From NCBI GenBank assembly GCA_026014735.1, contig JAOZHT010000001.1:496001-560000 (forward strand): a DNA stretch of 64,000 nt, written 5' to 3'. Of this stretch, positions 12,020-19,776 are shown in pieces; position 1 is the first letter of the stretch; each line of letters opens with the position of its first letter. Origin of the DNA: Candidatus Bathyarchaeota archaeon (GTDB lineage Archaea; Thermoproteota; Bathyarchaeia; Bathyarchaeales; Bathycorpusculaceae). Below the pieces are notes generated by a model, which searched no databases, had not been told where the DNA came from, and saw only the letters and a program-made list of their open reading frames with translations. The position numbers and the translations under genes are program-made.

Positions 12020-12271
12020 CTACGTCAATGTGCCTGCTCGACCGAACATTGCCCGCATCGCAAAATCCTTGTACTCGATTAGCCCACAGCAGAGGCAAAT
12101 CCACCGCTCGGGGCCATTGTGGACGCCGTTGGGGCGATGACCCACAAGGTTGAATTGGCGATGTAAATCACAGCAGGTTTTCATTTTGCTCCCACATTGA
12201 GGGCAGAAGCGTTTGCCCAAGTTTTCGGCTCGCTCCAGGGTCTGGATGTTTTTGGAGAGTGCATCAGTCAT
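12020..12271 (-). CDS. Small zinc-finger protein
   Basis: An 83-aa protein with paired cysteines: FCPQCGSKMKTCCDLH near residue 22 and WICLCCGLIEY near residue 57, spaced as in a zinc ribbon. Its 3' end faces the 3' end of the debranching enzyme gene (convergent, 20 nt apart). The ATG at 12271 is preceded by GGGAGAGGCG on the minus strand, a plausible ribosome binding site. No enzyme domain is present; such proteins usually bind nucleic acid or act as adaptors. Function unknown. Confidence 0.65.
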   Translation of the reverse strand: MTDALSKNIQTLERAENLGKRFCPQCGSKMKTCCDLHRQFNLVGHRPNGVHNGPERWICLCCGLIEYKDFAMRAMFGRAGTLT

Positions 12272-12652
12272 GCAGTATCGCCTCTCCCAAAAAATGGTCC
12301 ATTTGATTTCCTTGCAGACCTAAACTAAAGTGTCTGCTGGCTACTTTTGTTTTCGTTATGGTTTTTCCCCTCTCCCTTCATAGGACCGTTTGGTCTGAAT
12401 CTATGCTGGTTTCTACTCTGAAAATATGCGCTAATAAGTCTTGCTTATGTTGAAGCGTTTTATTCGGGCGCAACAAACGAGGATGTAACGCTAAAATGGC
12501 GGAAAAAGAATTGCTCTTCCCGCCCTGCTGTAATGGCTACACCGTAAGGTATCAGAGCTTATCAAGTACACATAGGGTTAAGATATTGGGAAAAGAGACA
12601 AGCAGCTATAAGACTACAAAATCACCCAAACTCAAGTTCAAGTTAGTCTTGT
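12272..12652. other. Intergenic stretch, nothing firmly assigned
   Basis: No feature could be assigned with confidence. A plus-strand frame begins with ATG at 12496, but it lacks a recognisable domain or clear ribosome binding site and overlaps the better supported minus-strand microprotein at 12653-12817. C/T-rich runs near 12365-12380 and 12395 are not repeated elsewhere in the window. Confidence 0.4.
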
Positions 12653-12817
12653 TTAATGCTCAACTTCGGATTTGTAGCAATCTACACACAACTGGCGGTC
12701 ATCAAGAAGATACTCTGGATTATCTGCACCACAACCGGCACACGCCAGCGTAACAGTTCTTTTTTGGGGTTTACATTCATTATTTTTTTCCGTTTCTTTA
12801 AAAAAGTTTTGTGGCAT
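12653..12817 (-). CDS. 54-aa zinc-binding microprotein
   Basis: Reading the minus strand from ATG (12815-12817) to TAA (12653-12655) gives 54 residues with two cysteine pairs: LACAGCGADNPEYL and QLCVDCYKS. This CxxC...CxxC arrangement with 15 residues between pairs is a treble-clef or zinc-ribbon signature. The first 20 residues are charged and likely flexible. A TTTTTAAG box about 30 nt upstream of the start fits an archaeal promoter with a short leader. The evidence for coding is the conserved zinc pattern, since the gene is too short for composition tests. Function unknown. Confidence 0.6.
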   Translation of the reverse strand: MPQNFFKETEKNNECKPQKRTVTLACAGCGADNPEYLLDDRQLCVDCYKSEVEH

Positions 12818-12954
12818 ACAGCAACCCTAACACCTTATGGCTAAAAATGGCTTAAAAATTTTGTGAAAATTAATTAGATGCAGGAATACGAAACATTTAC
12901 CAAAAATTCCGCATTGCCCGGTTCCCAGCGGAAGTTAACCCTGAAATGCGGTCC

Positions 12955-13263
12955 TTACTCGTTTGTTTCTTGCGCAGCTATCTCTTCTAAATCCCTATTA
13001 CCGATGAGTTTCGCAAAGACATCACTTACGTCATATTGATGTAGCAGCATGCATCTGCAAACGTGACCGTCTTCTTCATGTACTAGGCTGCCTTCTGCCG
13101 CGGGGCGTGTATCATAGACTGGGCCATAGAGGGGGTGGATAAGTTGCTTAGGATAAGGGTCACCAGGGTTTACTATCCAAGTGTAGCCCTCCAGCGCCTT
13201 GCATTTTGGGCACACCTGCGAATCATCCTGTGTTTTCCATGTTATCCTAAGGGTTATGGGCAT
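12955..13263 (-). CDS. Small protein resembling phage Mu F-like head domain
   Basis: A 102-aa protein with VCPKCKALEGYTW near residue 18, an IHPLYGPVYDTRP segment in the middle, and HVCRCML near residue 67. The order CxxC, His-Pro, then CRC resembles the C-terminal zinc-binding part of phage minor head proteins (Mu gpF/SPP1 gp7-like), although here it stands alone with no other phage gene nearby. It sits 35 nt downstream of glutamate dehydrogenase on the same strand and may be co-transcribed. The family link is a pattern judgement without a search; a domesticated small zinc protein is as likely as a phage relic. Confidence 0.6.
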   Translation of the reverse strand: MPITLRITWKTQDDSQVCPKCKALEGYTWIVNPGDPYPKQLIHPLYGPVYDTRPAAEGSLVHEEDGHVCRCMLLHQYDVSDVFAKLIGNRDLEEIAAQETNE

Positions 13264-13298
13264 AAGCGAAACCTTGCTTGTTTCTGATTATCCTCCGG

Positions 13299-14639
13299 CT
13301 AAATTATGCCTTGATCCACCATGGCATCTGCAACTTTAACAAAGCCGCCGATGTTTGCGCCTTTGACGTAGTTTACGTAGTCGCCTTCTTTGCCATACTT
13401 AACGCAGGTTGCATGAATTGACTTCATGATTTGACGTAAACGCGCATCCACCTCGTCTCGCGTCCAGGACAAACGCATGCTGTTCTGGGACATTTCCAGC
13501 CCCGAAGTAGCCACTCCGCCCGCGTTAGCCGCTTTACCTTGACCGTACAAGACTTCGTTTTCAAGGAAACATTTGACGCCCTGCGGTTCTGTTGGCATGT
13601 TAGCGCCCTCGCAAACGCAGATGCAATCGTTGCCCACAAGGGTTTTGGCATCTTGTCCGCAGATTTCGTTTTGGGTGGCGCATGGCAAGGCAACGTCGCA
13701 TTCGATTTCCCAAGGCCGTTTACCCTCCAAGTACTCCGTATTTCGGTATTTGGAGACGTATTCCTTTATTCGCCCTCTCTTGTTGTTTTTTAAATCCATG
13801 ACGTAGGCGAGTTTGGCTCCGGAGATGCCTTCGGGGTCATAGATGGCGCCGTCGCTGTCAGATAGGGTAACTACTTTTCCGCCGAGTTCAGAGACTTTCT
13901 CCACTGCATACTGGGCAACGTTACCTGAACCTGATATAGCCACGGTTTTGCCCTCGAAGCTTTCGTTTTTTTGTTTAAGCATTTCTTCCGCAAAGTAAGT
14001 TACGCCGTAGCCGGTTGCTTCAGGCCGGATTAAGCTGCCGCCCCAGTTGAGGCCTTTGCCAGTTAACACGCCGGTGAATTCATTGTGTATTTTCTTGTAC
14101 ATCCCAAACATAAAGCCGATTTCTCTGCCGCCGACGCCTATGTCGCCGGCGGGAACATCGGTGTCTGGACCAATATAGCGGGAGAGCTCCTGCATAAAGT
14201 TCTGGCAGAAACGCATGACTTCGGCGTCGCTTTTTCCTTTGGGGTCAAAATCTGAGCCGCCTTTAGCGCCGCCCATCGGCAGGGTGGTTAACGAGTTCTT
14301 AAACACTTGTTCGAAGGCTAAAAACTTGAGCACACTTAATGTGACGCTGGGGTGGAAACGCAGCCCACCCTTGTAGGGGCCTATGGCGCTGTTCATTTGA
14401 ATTCGGTAGCCCTTGTTTACTTTGGTTTCGCCTTTATCGTTAACCCATGTTACCCTAAACATTACTGCTCGTTCAGGCTCGATTATGCGCTCTAAGACGT
14501 TGGCGTTTTGGTATTTTGGGTTGTTTTCGATAACTGGCCAAACGGAGTTTATGACTTCGTCTACTGCTTGGTGGAATTCGGGTTGGTTAGGATTTTTTTC
14601 TTTCACGTATGCCATGAAGGCTTCGGGGGATTCGTACAT
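13299..14639 (-). CDS. gdhA: Glutamate dehydrogenase (NADP type)
   Basis: A 446-aa hexameric-type glutamate dehydrogenase that interconverts glutamate with 2-oxoglutarate plus ammonia. Family marks are LTTLPMGGAKGGSDFDPKGK with the catalytic lysine region, DTDVPAGDIGVGGREIGFM, and the Rossmann loop ISGSGNVAQYAVEK. The length and the N-terminal region match the bacterial-like small GDHs rather than the shorter thermophile enzyme. It is the main nitrogen-assimilation gene seen here. The ATG at 14639 follows a region with weak ribosome-binding potential. Confidence 0.95.
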   Translation of the reverse strand: MYESPEAFMAYVKEKNPNQPEFHQAVDEVINSVWPVIENNPKYQNANVLERIIEPERAVMFRVTWVNDKGETKVNKGYRIQMNSAIGPYKGGLRFHPSVTLSVLKFLAFEQVFKNSLTTLPMGGAKGGSDFDPKGKSDAEVMRFCQNFMQELSRYIGPDTDVPAGDIGVGGREIGFMFGMYKKIHNEFTGVLTGKGLNWGGSLIRPEATGYGVTYFAEEMLKQKNESFEGKTVAISGSGNVAQYAVEKVSELGGKVVTLSDSDGAIYDPEGISGAKLAYVMDLKNNKRGRIKEYVSKYRNTEYLEGKRPWEIECDVALPCATQNEICGQDAKTLVGNDCICVCEGANMPTEPQGVKCFLENEVLYGQGKAANAGGVATSGLEMSQNSMRLSWTRDEVDARLRQIMKSIHATCVKYGKEGDYVNYVKGANIGGFVKVADAMVDQGII

Positions 14640-14658
14640 TTTTTCACGTCTTTTTGGT

Positions 14659-14973
14659 TTATTGGTTTTTGCTGATTATTCTTATGCGGTCAAAGCTTTG
14701 TGGTGAAGTGGTGGATTGAGCGGGTGGAAAATTGATTTCGTAGGTGTCTTTGGAGCCACATGTGGGGCATGTTCTGAGGTTGAATTTGCAGTTTTTGCAT
14801 ACTTCGGATTCTTTTCCTATTTGGAAGAAAAGGTCGTCTTGTCCGTCTATGGTTCCGGCGAATAACCCTACTATTTCTACCCATGTTTTGCCGCAGTGGG
14901 AGCACGCGAACCTTTTTTTGAGGTTGCTTTCAAGGTTTTGCTCGATGTCTTCAAGCATTTTACCCATTTGCAT
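14659..14973 (-). CDS. Zinc-ribbon protein
   Basis: About 104 aa with a first pair FACSHCGKTWVEIVG and a second set VCKNCKFNLRTCPTCGSKD, which together form two zinc-ribbon-like motifs. The N-terminal 20 residues are predicted to be helical. The frame extends to a GTG at 14985; ATG at 14973 is preferred because a TATA-like stretch at about 15005 places transcription start near 14980. It lies 20 nt upstream of gdhA on the same strand, so it may be a partner or regulator in the same transcript, although its function is unknown. Confidence 0.7.
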   Translation of the reverse strand: MQMGKMLEDIEQNLESNLKKRFACSHCGKTWVEIVGLFAGTIDGQDDLFFQIGKESEVCKNCKFNLRTCPTCGSKDTYEINFPPAQSTTSPQSFDRIRIISKNQ

Positions 14974-15152
14974 GTTTAGCACCACTGCCTTAAGATATTT
15001 GTAGTTGTATATAAGATTTTGTAGAGTAATGCCCAGCCTAAACTCTACATTTTAAGATAAACACGCATTAATTTTATGTTTTTTAGGGTCAATTCACCTA
15101 CAATATTATATATCAAATCGAGCTTAACATAGACAATCAGGAGAAACTAAGA

Positions 15153-15644
15153 GTGGGAACCCAGCTCGACAAAATAGACACCGCCATCATAAGGGCTCTC
15201 CAAAAAGACGCCCGATTCAACTTTGCTTCAATCGCGAAAACCTGCAATGTCTCAGTAGACACCATCAGCAAACGATTCCATAAAATCGCAAACAACGGCG
15301 TGGCAAGGGGAACAACTGTTCTGTTAAACCCAAAAAGTTTCGGATGCGACTGCGTGGGCAGCTTTGGAATAAGAGCAGATTTCTCTCACATCGAGGCAAT
15401 AAGGGAATTCCTTAAGGGTATGCCGGAGATAGTTTTTTCTGCCCGCACCATGGGAAGGCACAGCATCTTCGCGGTTGCCATCGTAAAAAACGTTACCAAA
15501 CTCAACGAGTTAAAAGAGTTAATTAAAGCACACCCTATGGTTAGGGAGATAAACACCAGCATATGGGTTAATGATATTCTGTTATGCCCCGAAAACTTTG
15601 ATTTACCTAAACCCCAAGGAGAGGACATCGCTGGACAATATTGA
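15153..15644 (+). CDS. Lrp/AsnC-family transcriptional regulator
   Basis: A 163-aa protein with an N-terminal winged helix (IDTAIIRALQKDARFNFASI...VSVDTISKRFHKI) and a C-terminal alpha/beta domain of the RAM type that binds small effectors. The GTG at 15153 follows GGAGAAAC. It is divergent from the zinc-ribbon/gdhA pair, with an AT-rich promoter region between, so regulation of glutamate metabolism is a reasonable guess. A paralogue follows directly, overlapping its 3' end. Confidence 0.9.
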   Translation: MGTQLDKIDTAIIRALQKDARFNFASIAKTCNVSVDTISKRFHKIANNGVARGTTVLLNPKSFGCDCVGSFGIRADFSHIEAIREFLKGMPEIVFSARTMGRHSIFAVAIVKNVTKLNELKELIKAHPMVREINTSIWVNDILLCPENFDLPKPQGEDIAGQY

Positions 15645-16095
15645 CTTGGCAATTGTGGAGGCGTTAAGCAAAAACGCCCGGACATCCTTTCGCCAAATCG
15701 CCCAAGACCTAAACGTTTCGCCCGACACCATAATTGACCGATACAATGCCCTCCAAGAAAAAGGCGTCATCCGAGGCTCAACCATCGTCCTTAACCCAAA
15801 AGAAATCGGCTACCACGCCATGGCAGTTTTTATGATTGATGTATCTCCAAGGGATAATAGCCGAGAACCCTTTGACTCCACAGTTATCCTCGAGACCCTG
15901 ATAAAACTAAAAGACATCATTGTGGCCTCGAAAACCGTTGGGGATTATGATCTTATGGCGATCGGGGTGATTAGGGATTTTAAGCATCTTTTTGACGTGC
16001 GAAACCAGATTGCTGCCATTCCAGGGGTAAAAGACATGGATGTTTCCTTCTGGAATGAGATAACTGAGCTTTGCCCAAAATACTTCGTGATATAA
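15598..16095 (+). CDS. Lrp/AsnC-family regulator, unusual start
   Basis: A paralogue of the preceding regulator (LDNIDLAIVEALSKNARTSFRQI for the helix-turn-helix, RAM domain after). Alignment with its neighbour puts the natural N-terminus at the CTG at 15631, which sits 6 nt after AAGGAGAGG (15616-15624). The nearest canonical starts in frame are the TTG at 15598 and the ATG at 15571, both giving longer overlaps with the upstream gene. I give the TTG coordinate as a conservative choice. The pair is probably translated together and may form heteromers. Confidence 0.8.
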   Translation: MIYLNPKERTSLDNIDLAIVEALSKNARTSFRQIAQDLNVSPDTIIDRYNALQEKGVIRGSTIVLNPKEIGYHAMAVFMIDVSPRDNSREPFDSTVILETLIKLKDIIVASKTVGDYDLMAIGVIRDFKHLFDVRNQIAAIPGVKDMDVSFWNEITELCPKYFVI

Positions 16096-16146
16096 CCGCG
16101 CAAAAACAGACAAACTGGCTGCTGGAGGAAAAAATTGGTTGGAAAG

Positions 16147-16222
16147 CGGGCCCGGAGGGATTTGAACCCTCGATCTCCGGCTCCGAAGGCCGACACCTTA
16201 ATCCGTGCTAGGCTACGAGCCC
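16147..16222 (-). tRNA. tRNA-Arg (anticodon TCG)
   Basis: The minus strand folds into a complete cloverleaf. The acceptor stem GGGCTCG pairs with CGGGCCC, the D stem is GCCT/AGGT, the anticodon stem TCGGC/GCCGG holds the loop CTTCGGA with anticodon TCG, and the T arm is GAGGG-TTCAAAT-CCCTC. The discriminator base is G and no CCA is encoded. It reads CGA arginine codons. Confidence 0.95.
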
Positions 16223-16320
16223 CTATCCATACTTCTTGGATGGAATAATTACATTTCCGCATCTGTCTAATATGGGTTTATTTCGTTTTTTCGGCTAGAA
16301 GCACTACAAACGGTCGGTTG

Positions 16321-16785
16321 CTACCAGGCGTTTTTTTCCTTGCGTAAATAGTGCCTGCCAGTGGTTCGGTTGTAGTTGTATTCTTGGTATCCTTCCGGGC
16401 CGTAGCGGATCATCTTCTCGCTGTAGTCAGGCTCAGTCTCGCAGATTTCGATGGGTTCCCATTCTTTGTCGCTGCCGTAGAGTCGCTCAGATATTGAAGC
16501 GTAGACTTTAACGTACTTATCCGTTTTAGCCCAGCAGATTCGCGACGGCATCGGAGTTGCCTTTGAGGTATCTTTCAAGCACTGCTCGCCAGTGTCGGTT
16601 GCTGTAGAAAGTAATACTTTTAGTTCGGGTATGCCTAAGCGTTTAGCTGCTGCCGCTCTTGCTCGTTAAAAGTTTTGTCCAGCGGTATCTACGTTGCTGT
16701 AGGTGAAGGTGATGTTAAGGTTTCTTTGTTTTCGGTTTCGGGCAGGTAGCGATGTTAGTTGTCTGATTTTTAGTTCTGCGAGCAT
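16321..16785 (-). pseudogene. Gene of 154 codons with in-frame TAA
   Basis: One continuous minus-strand frame runs from ATG at 16785 (after AAGGAGTC) to the stop at 16321-16323, broken only by a TAA at 16666-16668, codon 40. Sequence on both sides looks like real protein: TYSNVDTAGQNF before the stop, then RARAAAAKRLGIPELKVLL and later EWEPIEICETEPDY and the basic C-terminus TTGRHYLRKEKNAW. No second ribosome site or good start lies immediately after the TAA; a TTG at 16578 gives only an 85-aa product. The most economical reading is a nonsense mutation in a former 154-aa gene; readthrough or a sequencing error are alternatives. No family recognised. Confidence 0.6.
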
Positions 16786-17071
16786 ATCGATGACTCCTTT
16801 TTGGTTAGCAACGCGATACTCTAAACTGCTGACCTGTTACCCCAAATCTTATTGGCTTGGCACTTCATCTCAAGAAAATTTTAACCTAACATATAGATTA
16901 TTTCTCTGTTGTTAATGTTGCAATCTAATTCAGCAACCGCTTATATCTATAAAGTATCTATTGATACTCAAAAGAACCGGCGCTAAGAACGGCTGCCTGT
17001 ATAGGTTTTTTCACATTTAGCCTTTCTTAGTTCAGCTACATTCTTGTTATACTTTTTTGGGAGGTGAAAAA

Positions 17072-17599
17072 ATGCGAAAGAAAAAACTGCTCGTTGCACT
17101 GTCGCTTCTAGCAGTCCTCATACCAACCGCCCTCGGGGCTCTGGCACTAAGCAACATTTTGTCGAGCACCTTTACGCTCGCTAACCAACCATTCGTTGTG
17201 GACTGGGTAGGCGCGAATCCCAATTCGGCAACCCTTCTCAAGAACAACCAATACATATACAACATATCAGTACACAACATCTCACAAGACACATACACTT
17301 ACCAGAACAGCACCTTAAAGGTAAAGATAATTCCGCCATCGCCGATCAATAGTGCAGATTCTAGTATGTCATCCCCTATTTGGCTTTTGCAATGCGAACG
17401 TAATGGCCTCGGTTGCACTCCCGTAACACCCTCAACTACAGGAAGCGAGCTAACTTATTTGCTAACTCTTCCATCAGAACTCGGTTTTGGCGCCCCGATT
17501 AACCCTGGACAAACAATTTACGTAGTTATCAGATTGACGTTAAGAGATAGTGCTCCAATAGGTCAATACATAACCCAAGTATCAGTGTCATCATGGTAA
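17072..17599 (+). CDS. Secreted protein of unknown function
   Basis: The 175-aa product begins MRKKKLLVALSLLAVLIP, a clear Sec signal peptide, followed by a region with frequent Asn/Ser/Thr and a beta-rich pattern (VSVHNIS-like, YVVIRLTLRD), as in archaeal surface or pilin-like beta-sandwich proteins. The start is ATG at 17072 directly after GGGAGGTGAAAA; the frame extends to a TTG at 17057, but that would overlap the ribosome site. A TATA-like run lies near 16951. Two cysteines (LLQCER, GLGCTP) lie close together and may form a disulfide. Confidence 0.75.
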   Translation: MRKKKLLVALSLLAVLIPTALGALALSNILSSTFTLANQPFVVDWVGANPNSATLLKNNQYIYNISVHNISQDTYTYQNSTLKVKIIPPSPINSADSSMSSPIWLLQCERNGLGCTPVTPSTTGSELTYLLTLPSELGFGAPINPGQTIYVVIRLTLRDSAPIGQYITQVSVSSW

Positions 17600-17620
17600 G
17601 ACCGAAAATTTTCTGGTTAA

Positions 17621-17761
17621 TATGAGAGTTGCGAATGCAAAGACGGATGCGCCTCATGCATATACTCCCCAAAATGCGGCAACGAAAACAGCCCCCAGAC
17701 AAGAAAGCGGCAGGCGCCGACCACTACCCCCTATTTTTTGCTAGCATTGAAAACCAAATAG
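17621..17761 (+). pseudogene. Remnant of a DEAD/DEAH helicase C-terminus
   Basis: A short frame without start codon reads [19 protein letters not shown], then GNENSPQ, before running to a stop at 17759-17761. The spacing C-x-C-x3-C-x2-C-x5-C followed by GN-N matches the very C-terminal cysteine cluster found in large archaeal and bacterial helicases with a DUF1998 (MrfA-like) domain. An in-frame TAA lies immediately upstream at 17618 and nothing else of the helicase is nearby, so this is best seen as a leftover fragment after a deletion or rearrangement. Confidence 0.5.
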
Positions 17762-17938
17762 TTTAGCTTAACAGTTTAATTGGTAGATTTTGACATATTG
17801 GTCAGCATAAACTTGGGTAAATATAGCTAAATTGGAATTCATGTATAGGGTGAGTGGGGAACTTGAGAGCCAAAAAGTCGCCTTGATTTGGGGTAAAATA
17901 TTAATTGTTAATACCGCAATAACGTGGTGGGATTTGCT

Positions 17939-18040
17939 ATGGAGAAGAAGTGTTCGGTTTGTAAGAAGTCGTATACTACGTTTGATGCCAAGTCGAAGTA
18001 TTGTAGCAGTGCTTGTGCCAAGAAGGGCGGCAAAAAGTAG
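17939..18040 (+). CDS. 33-aa zinc-finger microprotein
   Basis: An ATG at 17939, preceded by GGTGG about 8 nt upstream and by a TATA-like AAATATTAATTG about 40 nt upstream, opens a 33-codon frame ending in TAG at 18038-18040. The product (MEKKCSVCKKSYTTFDAKSK..., then YCSSACAKKGGKK) has a Cys pair CSVC and a second pair C-SSA-C with a basic tail. The pattern is that of a single zinc finger, comparable with the short knuckles in some archaeal ribosome-associated proteins. The frame is short, but the paired cysteines and the signals before it make it likely real. Confidence 0.6.
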   Translation: MEKKCSVCKKSYTTFDAKSKYCSSACAKKGGKK

Positions 18041-18275
18041 GGCCTCGCGCTGGGTTCCTTGATTTTGCTCTTCTGAGTCTTCTTTATTTTTGTTGTGGAA
18101 TCTTAAGTGGGTTTGTTTGTTGTTTTGGGGGTCAGTTTTGTGATTGGAGGTTTTGGCGGGTCTTGGCGCTGCAGTTTGGTTTCACAACCCGCAGCCACAG
18201 GTAATGCAGCCCTCCAGACAGACCCAGAGAAACAATGCAACCCAAAAAAGCAGCTGTTTCCAGCTGCCGTTTTGC

Positions 18276-18313
18276 CTATATATAGAGGGGGGTAGAGGTT
18301 GCTGGAGCAACTG
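18276..18313 (+). repeat. Intergenic element, copy C (G tract plus hairpin)
   Basis: Contains CTATATATAG, then AGGGGGGTAG, then a perfect short hairpin GTTGCT-GG-AGCAAC (about 18298-18311). It corresponds to the right half of the other copies at 22620-22718, 50060-50158 and 55761-55931. A second perfect hairpin, GCAGCTG-TTTC-CAGCTGC, lies just upstream at about 18250-18267. No gene covers the region. It may be a promoter for a small RNA, a regulatory palindrome or a remnant of a mobile element. Confidence 0.5.
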
Positions 18314-18407
18314 ACGTATCGCGTTTTGCGGCATTTATGCGGTGTTGGATGTTTTCGCCTATTCCAGATAGGCATTGGCGTGTTTGCGGTTTCTAGAAAA
18401 AGTAATT

Positions 18408-18644
18408 ATGCGGTTTGAATATCTTTTGGGTATGAAGTGGTTTAGGATTTTGGTCGGTGAGTTTGTTCTTCTGTTTGCTTCTGTTTTGGTTTTTAGAAGT
18501 GTCTGGATGCTTATGGATCAGTATTTGGGGTATGAGCACTTGGTTGTTTTTCTAGTTGCCGGGGTTGCGTTAACCGCTGTGGGTTTGTTTATTGTAAATC
18601 ATGAGGTTAAATGTGAGCTCCAGAAAAAGAAAAACAGCCCTTAA
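18408..18644 (+). CDS. Small two-helix membrane protein
   Basis: A 78-aa protein beginning MRFEYLLGMKWF with two hydrophobic stretches (about residues 10-35 and 42-65) and a charged tail ending in KCELQKKKNSP. The upstream frame reaches 18375, but ATG at 18408 gives the natural N-terminus. No ribosome binding site is obvious. It sits about 95 nt downstream of repeat copy C. Function unknown. Confidence 0.6.
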   Translation: MRFEYLLGMKWFRILVGEFVLLFASVLVFRSVWMLMDQYLGYEHLVVFLVAGVALTAVGLFIVNHEVKCELQKKKNSP

Positions 18645-18813
18645 ACGCAGTCGATTTGCAGCAGACAACCCAGTCGAAAGCCACCTAAACAACCATAACG
18701 CCCATTGCAGCTTCATGAGCCGCAGAAACCGCTAAGCCTCTAGAGAGACCACTTGCTTGTTTTTTTTTTAAAAGAAAAGAGTAAAGAAATCAGGGAAAGG
18801 GGGTGTCCAGCTT

Positions 18814-19452
18814 TTAGGATGATCCTGTGCTGGCTGTAGTTGCGTATGCTTGGACGTTGGCTTCTCGATAGTACATTGCTTGCGCAGTGTAGAGGGTGAT
18901 GCTGACGGTTAAGCCGATGTCGTTGATGGTGATTGAGTCTGGGTTAACGATGTAGAGTATCATGCTGCATCCTGAGGGAAGCACCAGGTCATTTTTCGCC
19001 ACGGAAAGCGAGTATTCTTGGGAGCCGAAGGTTACTTTGTTATCGCCGTCGCCGGGTTTCTGTTTGAAGTCAGTGATGAACTGGAAGTCCGAGGATATGG
19101 GGTCAGTTGTGATTGTGTAGAGGACAAATTTGCCATTAGGATTGTCCCAGGGAGACTCTTGCCCTCTGACCGCCATTTTATCGATAACGATGTCTCTGCC
19201 ACCAGTGTTAATGACCATCAATGTTGCAATCGAGTAATCAGAGGATCCAGGTGTAGCCTCGGGGTTTAGCCATATGTGCTGTTTTGTCAGCGTTAAGCTT
19301 TCTTCTTGAACACGGGTGCTGACGACGTTAATTGCGAAGTAAGTTACGACGCTTGCCAGCAACACTGAGATGACCAGAATGATCAAGGTTGTAACGACTG
19401 TGCTGAGTGCATACTTGTTTTTCATGAATCTTCGATAGTTGTTATAGTTCAT
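18814..19452 (-). CDS. Archaeal type IV pilin-like protein
   Basis: A 212-aa protein with the pilin layout: a short charged leader ending in MKNKYALST, then a hydrophobic helix VVTTLIILVISVLLASVVTYFA, then a beta-rich extracellular part with many Thr/Ser/Asn. KYALST fits the class III signal processed by the archaeal prepilin peptidase. It would be membrane-anchored or assembled into a surface filament. GGAGGTGA precedes the start by about 11 nt; an internal ATG at 19425 would still keep the signal. No pilus assembly genes are adjacent. Confidence 0.8.
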   Translation of the reverse strand: MNYNNYRRFMKNKYALSTVVTTLIILVISVLLASVVTYFAINVVSTRVQEESLTLTKQHIWLNPEATPGSSDYSIATLMVINTGGRDIVIDKMAVRGQESPWDNPNGKFVLYTITTDPISSDFQFITDFKQKPGDGDNKVTFGSQEYSLSVAKNDLVLPSGCSMILYIVNPDSITINDIGLTVSITLYTAQAMYYREANVQAYATTASTGSS

Positions 19453-19776
19453 TCTTTCATTTCACCTCCAATGGTTCGCCGTTTGTTTTGTTTTGGGTTT
19501 GTGTGTTGTTTATCATGCCACTTCATCTTGGAAACCAAGATAGCGTTTTTATTATAAATGCCTTCTGTAGTAAGATTTAATACATAATATACTGCTTGAT
19601 GAGCCATTTTCTCAATATGAATTAAAAATAAACAACAAAACCAACCACACAGCAAAGTTTCTCAAAAACGGCAAGCGCGCCACACTCACGTTTGTTTGGA
19701 ATATGAATTGGGGCTTCATAAGCGTTATCATATCTCCCTGTCATATGTGGGGTTGCAAGTTGGCTGGGCATAGCGC
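19453..19776. promoter_or_regulatory. Divergent promoter region of pilin and surface protein genes
   Basis: A gap of about 320 nt between two divergent surface-protein genes. It contains GGAGGTGA for the pilin (minus strand) and several AT-rich TATA-like runs near 19545-19640. No extra gene could be supported; short frames here lack starts or domains. Confidence 0.45.

Noticed and set aside
12496-12753. 85-codon plus-strand frame
   Set aside because: No ribosome binding site, no domain pattern, and overlap with the better supported zinc microprotein on the other strand.
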